In this document: piece by piece, positions 1 through 6,063 of the stretch
Position numbering within the stretch: position 1 is the stretch's first letter
Layout: each line of letters opens with the position of its first letter
Position numbers and translations under genes: made by a program
Origin: Clostridia bacterium
GTDB taxonomy: Bacteria; Bacillota_A; Clostridia; Christensenellales; Aristaeellaceae
Direction of reading: 5' to 3'
Assembly (NCBI GenBank): GCA_009783365.1
Contig: WRHG01000070.1
Span: 1-8,762, forward strand
DNA length: 8,762 bases
The notes under the pieces: model-generated
The model's database searches: none
What the model was told of the DNA's origin: nothing
The model's input: the letters and a program-made list of their open reading frames with translations, nothing else

Positions 1-44
1 CACGCCCCTCAAACGTGCGCGTATGCCAATTCCGCCACGATCGC
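1..44 (-). tRNA. tRNA-Leu (anticodon GAG), 5' part, runs off the window
   Basis: Read on the minus strand from position 44, the sequence starts GCGATCG (seven-base acceptor arm), then TG, a D arm of the leucine type (GCGG...TTGGCATACGC), and an anticodon stem CACGT/GCGTG closing the loop TTGAGGG. The loop has U33, a purine at 37 and the anticodon GAG (forward positions 8-10), which reads CUC/CUU leucine codons. The variable arm, T arm and 3' end lie left of the window, so the long class II variable arm expected of tRNA-Leu cannot be checked. A consensus promoter sits about 20 bases upstream on the same strand. Confidence 0.9.
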
Positions 45-70
45 GTTGATCCGTGCTGTCAACGGCTCTT

Positions 71-99
71 ATTATAAGGGACCGAATTTTTTTTGTCAA
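71..99 (-). promoter_or_regulatory. sigma-70/A-type promoter of the tRNA-Leu gene
   Basis: On the minus strand a perfect TTGACA (forward 94-99) is followed after 17 bases by a perfect TATAAT (forward 71-76). Transcription would begin near 64, about 20 bases before the tRNA 5' end at 44. An A tract follows the -35 box. The strength fits a stable-RNA gene. The promoter is divergent from that of the transporter operon. Confidence 0.85.
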
Positions 100-164
100 T
101 GAGCATTTGCTGAGGTTCTTTTCCGATTCTGCTGATATTGTTTAACACTTCCGCGATATACCGC

Positions 165-194
165 CCCTGTAGGAGTAACCTGGCTTTCACAGGG
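165..194. repeat. Inverted repeat, possible operator in the divergent promoter region
   Basis: CCCTGT (165-170) and ACAGGG (189-194) form a 6-base inverted repeat with an 18-base spacer. It lies about 35 bases upstream of the transporter -35 box. The position would suit a regulator of the sugar-type operon, but short inverted repeats of this size arise by chance and no known operator consensus is recognisable. Confidence 0.25.
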
Positions 195-213
195 CAACAC
201 AACACAACACACG
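195..213. repeat. Short CAACA tandem repeat
   Basis: A low-complexity run of CAACA units, ending ACACAC, lies just upstream of the transporter promoter. It is too short to call a functional element. It may simply be an AC-rich spacer in the upstream promoter region. Confidence 0.4.
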
Positions 214-216
214 CAA

Positions 217-257
217 TTGACAAAAAAATTGACATGTACGAAGTTGCGTGATATAAT
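217..257 (+). promoter_or_regulatory. Strong promoter of the ABC transporter operon
   Basis: TTGACA (229-234), a 17-base spacer and TATAAT (252-257) form a fully consensus promoter. TG one base before the -10 box (249-250) makes it an extended -10 as well. A second TTGACA lies 12 bases upstream (217-222), separated by an A tract; its spacing to TATAAT (29 bases) is too long for it to act as the -35, so it may be a UP-like or binding element. Transcription should start near 264, leaving a leader of about 28 bases before the GTG start at 292. Confidence 0.88.
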
Positions 258-291
258 AAAGTATTCATTAAGACAATAGGAGGGATTCATC

Positions 292-1641
292 GTGCGTACA
301 AAGTGGGTAACTCTGGCACTTTCATGTATCCTGATTCTTGCCCTTGCCGTCTGCCAGGTCGGTGGAGCCGAGACGGCGCAGGTGAGGCCCGAGTTCACAG
401 GCAAACTTACGGTTTTGGTGTATAACTGGATTGACGAAGACGGCATCGACCCCACAACGCTGGCCGAGGTCAAGGGCTATGGCCCGTATTTGCAAGAGTT
501 TAAGGATCTATACCCAAACATTGAGCTGGATTTCCAAAATACGACCTCCGCCGCCATCGTAACAACAACCAACGCGATGGTAGCTACCGGGCAGTTGGAT
601 GTGGGGTACGTGGAATATGCCCTGGAGTATGCCGAAGACCTAAACCCGTGGATTGAGAAGGATAAGGATCTGCTGGCTGATCTTGCCTGCACCATGACGC
701 AGCAGTACGAGGACTGGAATTCGACATCGACGGTCTCCATGCCGCTGAAGGCTAAGGTTTTCGCTATCTATTACGATAAGCAGATTTTCGACGACTGGGG
801 CGTCGAATACCTAAGTCCCATGGTTTCATGGGATGAGATCATGGAAAAGGCCAAGCTGATGACAGGCGCTAATCCCGTAACAGGACAGCAGAATTACGGT
901 TTTTGGAGTGCTCTTGGAGGTGACCCGCAAGATATTTTCACGAATTATTTAAGCAGGGTTTCCGAAAAGCACATTCCTTTCGAGATTACCGGCGACAAAC
1001 TGACCCAACTGAAATACAATTTTACCGAAGACACAGCCTGGAAAGACGCGGTGAATTGGTACAAGGAAATGGTTCCCTATATGGAGCCCGGATGCTTTGA
1101 GTACATGGGCTATGAGAAGATGGGTTCTCTGGAAAACGACATCGCCATCATGCAAATTTCTTGGACCGACGGCATCCTCAAACAAGCGGTAGCCGGCGGG
1201 ACCGCCAAGGTGCCGGGTCAGGAAAACCGCCTGGGATTTGTGGATATGCCGCGGAATCCGGATGGAAAGTTCTCGATGTACTTCGGCGGTTCACTGGGCC
1301 CGGGCATGGCGAACAATTCCCAAAACAAGGAAGCTGCTTGGGAGTTTTTGAAATGGCAATGCACAAGCACTCAGTTGGGCGAGTATCTGTATGAATCCAT
1401 CGGCTATATCCCCGTCAATTACGCGACGTTGGAGAAAACCGGCTTCGCGGCGGACTTCCCCGATGTGGCGGCGATCATGGATGTTCAGCCCAATGATTAC
1501 CTAGTGGCGCTGTGGCCGCCTGAGGGCGCGTATCCCACGGTCGATAAGTACACCGTGCTTTATTGGCAAGATCAAATGTCCTATGAAGAAGCCACGCAGG
1601 CGATGCAGGACGAGATGCAGGCGATCATTGACGCGCTGTAA
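292..1641 (+). CDS. ABC transporter extracellular solute-binding protein (family 1)
   Basis: Predicted secreted ligand-binding component of an ABC importer of the carbohydrate (CUT1) class, 449 aa, a normal size for the family. Residues 1-20 form a signal peptide: RTK followed by a hydrophobic stretch. The probable signal peptidase I site is VGGA/E after residue 26. Cys21 follows LAV, a poor lipobox because V rather than G/A/S precedes the Cys, so lipidation is doubtful. The mature part opens with a beta strand (KLTVLVYNW) and has the family-1 pattern 'YLQEFKDLYPNIELDF' followed by a search-and-bind fold, with an internal GGSLGPGMANNSQNKEAAWEFLKW segment typical of these proteins. The GTG start is chosen because AGGAGG (278-283) lies 8 bases before it and the signal peptide begins there. 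It is the first gene after a consensus promoter, and two permease genes follow. The substrate is not recognisable; a sugar or glycerol-phosphate-like solute is an inference from the family. Confidence 0.9.
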   Translation: MRTKWVTLALSCILILALAVCQVGGAETAQVRPEFTGKLTVLVYNWIDEDGIDPTTLAEVKGYGPYLQEFKDLYPNIELDFQNTTSAAIVTTTNAMVATGQLDVGYVEYALEYAEDLNPWIEKDKDLLADLACTMTQQYEDWNSTSTVSMPLKAKVFAIYYDKQIFDDWGVEYLSPMVSWDEIMEKAKLMTGANPVTGQQNYGFWSALGGDPQDIFTNYLSRVSEKHIPFEITGDKLTQLKYNFTEDTAWKDAVNWYKEMVPYMEPGCFEYMGYEKMGSLENDIAIMQISWTDGILKQAVAGGTAKVPGQENRLGFVDMPRNPDGKFSMYFGGSLGPGMANNSQNKEAAWEFLKWQCTSTQLGEYLYESIGYIPVNYATLEKTGFAADFPDVAAIMDVQPNDYLVALWPPEGAYPTVDKYTVLYWQDQMSYEEATQAMQDEMQAIIDAL

Positions 1642-1694
1642 GGCCGATACAGCGTTTCCTGACCTCGTGACCATAAGCTGTGCCATGTAAATGA

Positions 1695-1743
1695 CTGTTC
1701 CGGTGGTATGGATTGGCCGATGGCCGCCATACCGCCGGTGCAG
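1695..1743 (+). promoter_or_regulatory. Stem-loop between binding-protein and permease genes (attenuator or mRNA-stabilising element)
   Basis: CCGGTGGTATGG (1700-1711) pairs with CCATACCGCCGG (1727-1738) as a continuous 12-bp stem with one G-U pair. After a T-T mismatch and a wobble, three more pairs (CTG 1695-1697 with CAG 1741-1743) extend it. The loop holds a second small GGCC/GGCC hairpin. Only four T residues follow (1747-1750), so it would be a weak terminator at best. In binding-protein transporter operons such as malEFG, intergenic structures here protect the binding-protein mRNA or reduce read-through, giving excess binding protein. That role is inferred for this element. Confidence 0.6.
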
Positions 1744-1781
1744 CTGTTTTAATATCCTTTCGCAGAAAGATGGCGAATGCA

Positions 1782-2720
1782 ATGAAACAAAACGCGCTTG
1801 CTAAGGGTTTTAAAAATGAGTTGAAATGGCTGGGTTTTGTGCTGCCGCTGATCCTTCTTCTTTTTCTGTTTCGTTATTATCCCATATTCCAGGCAATTTA
1901 CGGCAGCTTCCACAGAGTGGCGGAGATCGGTAATTCGTACGCTTCCCCTTTCGTCGGCCTTGCCAACTATCGGCAGCTTTTTGCTGATCCGCGGTTTGCT
2001 AATTCAACCTTTATCACTTTCGCGCTGATGGGATGGAGTTTGTGCTATATACCCATTGCGTTTATCATGGCTTACGCTGTTAATAGCCTGGGGAAAGGGA
2101 AGCTGCAGTCCGGGTTTCGAGTGGCATTTTTCTCGCCGTATGTGGTACCCAATGTGGCAATTGTTATGATCTTTCAGGTGTTTTTACAGACCAACGGCGG
2201 CGTTCTGAACACGATTCTGTCGATGTTTGCCGGACGTCAGGTGACAATTGGCTGGCTTTCCGATCCCACGCTGGCCCGCATGGGCGTATCCATTATTTCA
2301 AATTATTACGATCTGCCCTACGGCATTATCATCTGTATGGCGGGATTGCAGACCATTCCCTCCGAACTGCTGGAGGCGGCGGAGATAGATGGCGCCAACA
2401 GTTTTCAAAGACTCAGGCGGATCGTAATTCCCAATATGAGAGGTATCTTTTCGTTCATGCTGGTTACACAGGTTATTTGGGGATTCCAGCGCATTACCGA
2501 TCTTCTGTTTGTCGGCATGGGTCAGCCTACGGGGAACCCGGGCGGTTCACTGCAATCGCTGATGATGTATATTTATCAGTTAAGCTTTTTCAGGAGCGGA
2601 GGAACAGGGGCAACCAGTAACTATGGCGTTATTTTTGCGCTGACGATCATCCTTTTCGCAATCATCATGGTGGTAACGGCGCTGAATCTGATCCTTACAG
2701 GCAAACGGGGAGACCGCTGA
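1782..2720 (+). CDS. ABC transporter permease, MalF/UgpA type
   Basis: Inner-membrane subunit of the sugar-type importer, 312 aa from the chosen start. Six membrane spans are visible: the first at about residues 16-38 after a short basic cytoplasmic N-terminus, the others around FITFALMGWSLCYIPIAF, the VAFFSPYVVPNVAIVMIF region, the GIIICMAGL region, the GIFSFMLVTQVIWGF region and a C-terminal IFALTIILFAIIMVV. The EAA loop that docks the ATPase starts at residue 198 (EAAEIDGANSFQRLRRIVIP) and keeps the conserved Gly. Upstream in-frame starts at 1713 and 1770 exist. The 1713 start lies inside the stem-loop and its added residues look unlike a permease N-terminus. No start has a good ribosome binding site (only AGAAAG at 1764-1769), so 1770 remains possible. 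The next gene begins 33 bases later. Confidence 0.9.
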   Translation: MKQNALAKGFKNELKWLGFVLPLILLLFLFRYYPIFQAIYGSFHRVAEIGNSYASPFVGLANYRQLFADPRFANSTFITFALMGWSLCYIPIAFIMAYAVNSLGKGKLQSGFRVAFFSPYVVPNVAIVMIFQVFLQTNGGVLNTILSMFAGRQVTIGWLSDPTLARMGVSIISNYYDLPYGIIICMAGLQTIPSELLEAAEIDGANSFQRLRRIVIPNMRGIFSFMLVTQVIWGFQRITDLLFVGMGQPTGNPGGSLQSLMMYIYQLSFFRSGGTGATSNYGVIFALTIILFAIIMVVTALNLILTGKRGDR

Positions 2721-2753
2721 GCGCAGGCTCAATTGGAAAGGACTGAACCGGGA

Positions 2754-3578
2754 ATGAAAAGACGCGTATACAGGGCGGTATTGATAGCGGCGCTGGTGAT
2801 AGCGGCGCTGATCATGTTGTATCCGATTTACATATCCTTGGTTATAAGCCTGGACAAGAGCGTCCGGTTCTCTGTGCCATCACCGCCTCCGCTTTTTCCG
2901 CAGGATTTCAGCGATCTGTTTTATAAAGCCGCGTTTTCCAGGATGCCGCTTTTGCTGAATTATCTCAATACACTTGCCATCACGGTTGTTGTTTTTATTC
3001 TAAAACTGGTGTTCTGCTTTATGTACTCCTACGCCGTTTCAAAAGGACGCTTCAAGTTGAGGCAAGCATCGTTTATCATCGTGCTTGCTACGATGATCGT
3101 ACCGTTTCAGGCACTGATACTTCCCAGCTATATATTGGTGCATGACCTTCACATGCTGGACTCGTGGATGCCGATCATTATTATGTCGTTTCTTTCGCCC
3201 ATTGCTGTGTTTCTGTTCAAACAGTTTCTTGATGAGTTGCCCAATGAGTTGCGGGAGTCCGCCTATATGGACGGAGCTCGTGAACTCACTGTCTGCTATC
3301 GTGTCTATTTTCCGCTTTGCGGACCCGCTATCGCCACCGTGGGAATTCTTACGATTGTGGGCGAATGGAATAACTACCTGTGGGGGACGCTGATGCTCAG
3401 AACCCGCAGCTTGTTTACCGTACCGCTGGCGCTGGCGTCCTTTTCATTTGAAAAAAATGTGATCATCGGCCCCCGTTCCGCCGCTGCCATGGCGGGCGCG
3501 ATCCCATTGCTGCTGGTATTTCTTTTTTTACAGAAATATGTGGTTTCCAGTATTGCCACAAGCGGAATCAAGCAGTAG
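2754..3578 (+). CDS. ABC transporter permease, MalG/UgpE type
   Basis: Second inner-membrane subunit, 274 aa, pairing with the upstream permease to form the channel. Hydrophobic spans are seen near residues 8-32, 70-90, 105-128, 138-155, 188-210 and 245-265. The EAA loop begins at residue 168 (ESAYMDGARELTVCYRVYFP), with the conserved 'DELPNELRESAYMDGA' context of CUT1 MalG-type permeases. The ATG at 2754 is chosen because AAAGGA (2737-2742) lies 11 bases upstream and the basic MKRRVYR start precedes the first span; an in-frame TTG at 2733 would add seven residues but lacks a site of its own. No nucleotide-binding protein gene follows, as is common for CUT1 systems that share one ATPase. No obvious terminator follows the stop. 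Confidence 0.9.
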   Translation: MKRRVYRAVLIAALVIAALIMLYPIYISLVISLDKSVRFSVPSPPPLFPQDFSDLFYKAAFSRMPLLLNYLNTLAITVVVFILKLVFCFMYSYAVSKGRFKLRQASFIIVLATMIVPFQALILPSYILVHDLHMLDSWMPIIIMSFLSPIAVFLFKQFLDELPNELRESAYMDGARELTVCYRVYFPLCGPAIATVGILTIVGEWNNYLWGTLMLRTRSLFTVPLALASFSFEKNVIIGPRSAAAMAGAIPLLLVFLFLQKYVVSSIATSGIKQ

Positions 3579-3607
3579 GCGCGTAGACGTACCATACGCC
3601 TTATAGC

Positions 3608-3839
3608 ATGAAGGAGGGGTTAAAAATACGCCGTACCTTATTGCTTTTGGCCGTTACTGTGTGGTGAATGCGCCGGCGGACATGACTGTACACTCCGCAA
3701 GCGGTTGGGGGCATACGGACGACTATCTTGCTTACTCTGTCTTATTGAAGGATTGCGCCTCTTTTCCGTGATCTTTCAGGATGGTATGCTGCAAAATAGC
3801 AGGGAGAGGCTTCATCCTGTGATGGGGGTGGAGCACTGA
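3608..3839 (+). pseudogene. Possible decayed gene for a secreted protein (several frames)
   Basis: No intact gene lies in 3579-3979, but three adjoining readings look protein-like. An excellent ribosome binding site AAGGAGG (3611-3617) is followed at normal distance by ATA CGC CGT... (from 3626), reading IRRTLLLLAVTVW and then TGA (3665-3667). This looks like a signal peptide whose ATG became ATA. The in-frame ATG at 3608 would instead give a 19-residue peptide MKEGLKIRRTLLLLAVTVW, but the binding site lies after that ATG. In the next frame, 3664-3771 reads VNAPADMTVHSASGWGHTDD... for 35 residues. In the third frame, 3768-3839 reads VIFQDGMLQNSRERLHPV.... The 'HSASGW' and 'FPVIFQDGML' pieces faintly recall glycerophosphodiester phosphodiesterase (HRGASGY..., VPVVIHD.TL), whose gene accompanies some ugp-type transporters. 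This identification is weak, and random frames cannot be excluded. Confidence 0.3.
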
Positions 3840-3917
3840 TGTTGGCTTTGCCGCCCATGATTGTACCATCCGCGTGACCGTAATGGCCGGCAGCGTATCT
3901 CTCTTAAGGCGGGTCTC

Positions 3918-3958
3918 TTGCATTCCTCCATTTATTCCAGTATGATTTACAATACAAT
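3918..3958 (+). promoter_or_regulatory. Weak candidate promoter of the deacetylase gene
   Basis: TTGCAT (3918-3923) is spaced 17 bases from TATGAT (3941-3946), and two overlapping TACAAT boxes follow (3948-3953 and 3953-3958). The region is AT-rich compared with its surroundings and ends about 20 bases before the start codon at 3980. The -35 match is poor, so read-through from the transporter operon is an alternative. Apart from this and the possible relic, I see nothing recognisable in 3579-3979. Confidence 0.35.
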
Positions 3959-3979
3959 TTGCCGAGAGGGGGGAATGAG

Positions 3980-4639
3980 ATGAAGCATTTAGCGTCATGG
4001 GCGGTGATGGCCATCCTCTTGTTTCCTGCCTGCGCGCTTGCAATAACATATCATGCGGGGGACCCTTCACAGGAAAGGATCGCCATTACGGTGGATGATT
4101 GCGAAAATTCGACGATTTTATCGGAGATGCTCGATCTGTTTCAAGAGCAGGAGATTCATGCCACTTTTTTTGTGCTCGGCAGGGCTCTCAGGATGGAAGA
4201 CCGCGATCTATGGCGGCGGGTGCTTGCGGATGGGCATGAGATCGGAAATCATACCTTTGGGCACTTGTGCCTGACAGCCGGCGGCGTCACCAGTCGCATG
4301 GTTAAGTCGCAGCTTCGCCGCACCGAGGACATGCTGAACCAGGTGCTGGGGTTTGAGTACCCTATGTATCTGTTACGCCCGCCTTACGGTAAATGTCAAA
4401 TCAACGGCGCAAAAACCCGTATTAAAAATGCCGGCTACGAGCATATTATTCTGTGGTCGGTCAGCCAGATTGACCCCAGGAAGGCGCTGGAGAAAATTCA
4501 AAATGGGAGCGTCTGCCTCTATCATTCCAACACAAAAGACCTTCATTGTCTGAAGGAAATCATTCCCCGCCTCAAGGAGGCAGGTTACGAAATGGTAACC
4601 GTATCCGACCTGTTTGGTTTTTCAGGAAAAGAGGAGTAG
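3980..4639 (+). CDS. Secreted NodB-type polysaccharide deacetylase, divergent
   Basis: Predicted carbohydrate esterase family 4 protein of 219 aa, acting outside the membrane to remove acetyl groups from N-acetylated glycans such as peptidoglycan or chitin-like oligomers. Residues 1-21 are a signal peptide with probable cleavage ALA/ITYHAG. The NodB domain fills the rest. Motif 1 is TVDDCEN with Asp39 and Asp40 (normally TFDDGP). Motif 2 is HTFGH with metal ligands His91 and His95. Motif 3 is RPPYG at 133-137. Motif 5 is LYH with His182. Motif 4 is altered: WSVSQID at 159-165 where active enzymes usually have WSVD..DW. So metal and base residues are kept, but the Gly-Pro of motif 1 and the Asp of motif 4 are lost. 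The ATG at 3980 is preceded by AGAGGGGG (3965-3972). Five Cys lie in the mature part. It converges with xdhC 60 bases downstream. Confidence 0.85.
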   Translation: MKHLASWAVMAILLFPACALAITYHAGDPSQERIAITVDDCENSTILSEMLDLFQEQEIHATFFVLGRALRMEDRDLWRRVLADGHEIGNHTFGHLCLTAGGVTSRMVKSQLRRTEDMLNQVLGFEYPMYLLRPPYGKCQINGAKTRIKNAGYEHIILWSVSQIDPRKALEKIQNGSVCLYHSNTKDLHCLKEIIPRLKEAGYEMVTVSDLFGFSGKEE

Positions 4640-4699
4640 CATTTTTGGGGTTTGTGGACCGCCCATACCCATACAGATGAAATGGCCGTTGCCGCGATA

Positions 4700-5188
4700 T
4701 CAGGCTTGTGTTTCCAAAACATCGTGGTTTTGTTTTACTACCTTTTCCAGGGCGTTCAGGATATTCTGGTAGCCGGTACAACGGCATAGGTGGCCGGATA
4801 TCAGCCGCCTCAACTCCTCACGGGTATACATCCGGTCTGTGCCTACAATCTCCACTGCTGTCATAATCAGTCCGGGCGTGCAGAATCCGCATTGTACGGC
4901 GGCTTCCTCAATAAAAGCACGCTGGATCGGGTTCAATTCACCGTTTGGTCCCATCAGCCCTTCGACGGTCAGAATGCGCTTGCCTTCACACCAGGCGGTT
5001 AAGTAGATACAACTGTCAATGGCCTCGCCGTTTATCAGTACCGTGCACGCCCCACATTCGCCGGCCTCGCATCCTTTTTTTACACTGGTAAGGCCAAGGC
5101 GATTTCGCAGGGTATCCGCCAGAGACTCTCGGACATCGAAGGCAACCTCCGTGAATTTGCCGTTAACGGTCATGGACATAATATTCAT
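4700..5188 (-). CDS. xdhC: Xanthine dehydrogenase, 2x[2Fe-2S] iron-sulfur subunit
   Basis: Electron-transfer subunit of a molybdenum hydroxylase, 162 aa, close to the roughly 160 aa usual for separate FeS subunits. The N-terminal plant-type ferredoxin domain carries Cys40, Cys45, Cys48 and Cys60 (CEAGECGAC...C). The C-terminal four-helix [2Fe-2S] domain carries Cys100 and Cys103 (CGFC) and Cys135 and Cys137 (CRC). All eight ligands are present, so the subunit should be functional. It passes electrons from the Mo site to the FAD subunit. The start at 5188 overlaps the xdhB stop as ATGA and has GGAGGGGG (forward 5198-5205) nine bases before it. Met4 and Met6 are weaker alternatives. A longer reading upstream lies inside xdhB and is not used. 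It is the last gene of the operon. Confidence 0.93.
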   Translation of the reverse strand: MNIMSMTVNGKFTEVAFDVRESLADTLRNRLGLTSVKKGCEAGECGACTVLINGEAIDSCIYLTAWCEGKRILTVEGLMGPNGELNPIQRAFIEEAAVQCGFCTPGLIMTAVEIVGTDRMYTREELRRLISGHLCRCTGYQNILNALEKVVKQNHDVLETQA

Positions 5189-6063
5189 ACAATCACGCCC
5201 CCTCCATTGGTAACCGCCTGCCTTAGAGTACGAGCGCTCAGTTCTTTTGCCAGTTGTATGCGGAACTCTTTGCTGGCGCGCCAACTGGTTCGCGGGCTAA
5301 TTTCGGCGGCGGCTGTTTCTCCAAAACGCCTGAGAAGCGCTTCCGTGGGCTGTTGTTGAGCCACCATGGATTCCGCCAGGGGACAGCGTATCGGTGTTGG
5401 CGCGGCTACGCCGAATGCAAGCCGCGCGTCCAAGATACGGTCCTTACCAAGCTTCACGTGAACGGCGCAGTTAAGGGTGGCAATATCCATGGCGTTGCGC
5501 ATGGCGTATTTCACGGAATGTCCGAAATAACCATCATAATCCGCCCTTGCTACGCGAATCTGGACCAACAGTTCACTCCGCGCCCGATGAACCTGACCGG
5601 GACCCGCGTAAAAATCAGCCAGCTTGGCGGTGCGCCTGCCATCCGGCCCTTGCAGAACCAACTCGGCGTTCAACGACAGCAGGGAGGGGGCGCTGTCCGC
5701 GCTGGTGGCACCGTTGCAAAGGTTTCCGCCGATGGTGCCAACGTGCCGAAGCTGTGGTCCGCCCGCCTGACTGCATGCATTACTCAGCGCGGGGATGAGT
5801 TTTAGGATGATCGGGTTTTCCGCCGCCATTGCAAAGGTTGTGCACGGACCTATAGCGATGGTTCCGTCCGGATCCAACGAAACTCCTGTGAGTTCCGCCA
5901 TGCCGTGGATACTGACTAGGGCGCGGCCTGCAAGCTTACCCTCGCGAATGCCGATGAGTACGTCGCTGCCGCCGCTGACGACAATGGCGTTTTCATCCCT
6001 TTCCAGTTGGTATATTGCTTCGTCTACCGATGTGGCATGCGTTATTTTCTGAAAATCAAACAT
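5185..6063 (-). CDS. xdhB: Xanthine dehydrogenase, FAD-binding subunit
   Basis: FAD subunit of the purine-type molybdenum hydroxylase, 292 aa, the normal length for separate XdhB proteins. It accepts electrons from the FeS subunit and passes them to NAD+ or another acceptor. The two FAD/pyrophosphate motifs of the CO-dehydrogenase flavoprotein family are clear: VVSGGSDVLIGIREG at 28-42 and TIGGNLCNGATSADSAPSL at 110-128. The C-terminal domain begins around residue 182 (SVKYAMRNAMDIATLN). The ATG at 6063 is chosen over an in-frame TTG three bases upstream because a perfect AAGGAGGT (forward 6071-6078) sits seven bases before it. The start overlaps the last 8 bases of xdhA and the stop overlaps xdhC by 4, which implies translational coupling and balanced subunit production. 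Confidence 0.93.
   Translation of the reverse strand: MFDFQKITHATSVDEAIYQLERDENAIVVSGGSDVLIGIREGKLAGRALVSIHGMAELTGVSLDPDGTIAIGPCTTFAMAAENPIILKLIPALSNACSQAGGPQLRHVGTIGGNLCNGATSADSAPSLLSLNAELVLQGPDGRRTAKLADFYAGPGQVHRARSELLVQIRVARADYDGYFGHSVKYAMRNAMDIATLNCAVHVKLGKDRILDARLAFGVAAPTPIRCPLAESMVAQQQPTEALLRRFGETAAAEISPRTSWRASKEFRIQLAKELSARTLRQAVTNGGGVIV

Noticed and set aside
96..473. 125-residue open frame on the minus strand over the divergent promoters and binding-protein start
   Set aside because: It covers two strong promoters and the signal peptide coding region, and its translation has no recognisable domain.
3579..3606. Possible terminator after the second permease gene
   Set aside because: GGCGCGTA...TACGCC pairs only with a bulge, and no T run follows.
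3732..4070. 112-residue open frame on the minus strand across the 3579-3979 gap
   Set aside because: It overlaps the start of the deacetylase gene on the opposite strand, has no good ribosome binding site, and its product (rich in His, Pro and Lys) resembles no family I know.
4640..4699. Imperfect hairpin between the convergent deacetylase and xdhC genes as a bidirectional terminator
   Set aside because: The stem (TGTGG/CCATA with bulged GGG/CCC) is weak. The T run precedes rather than follows it on the + strand, and the minus-strand transcript would end in A residues.
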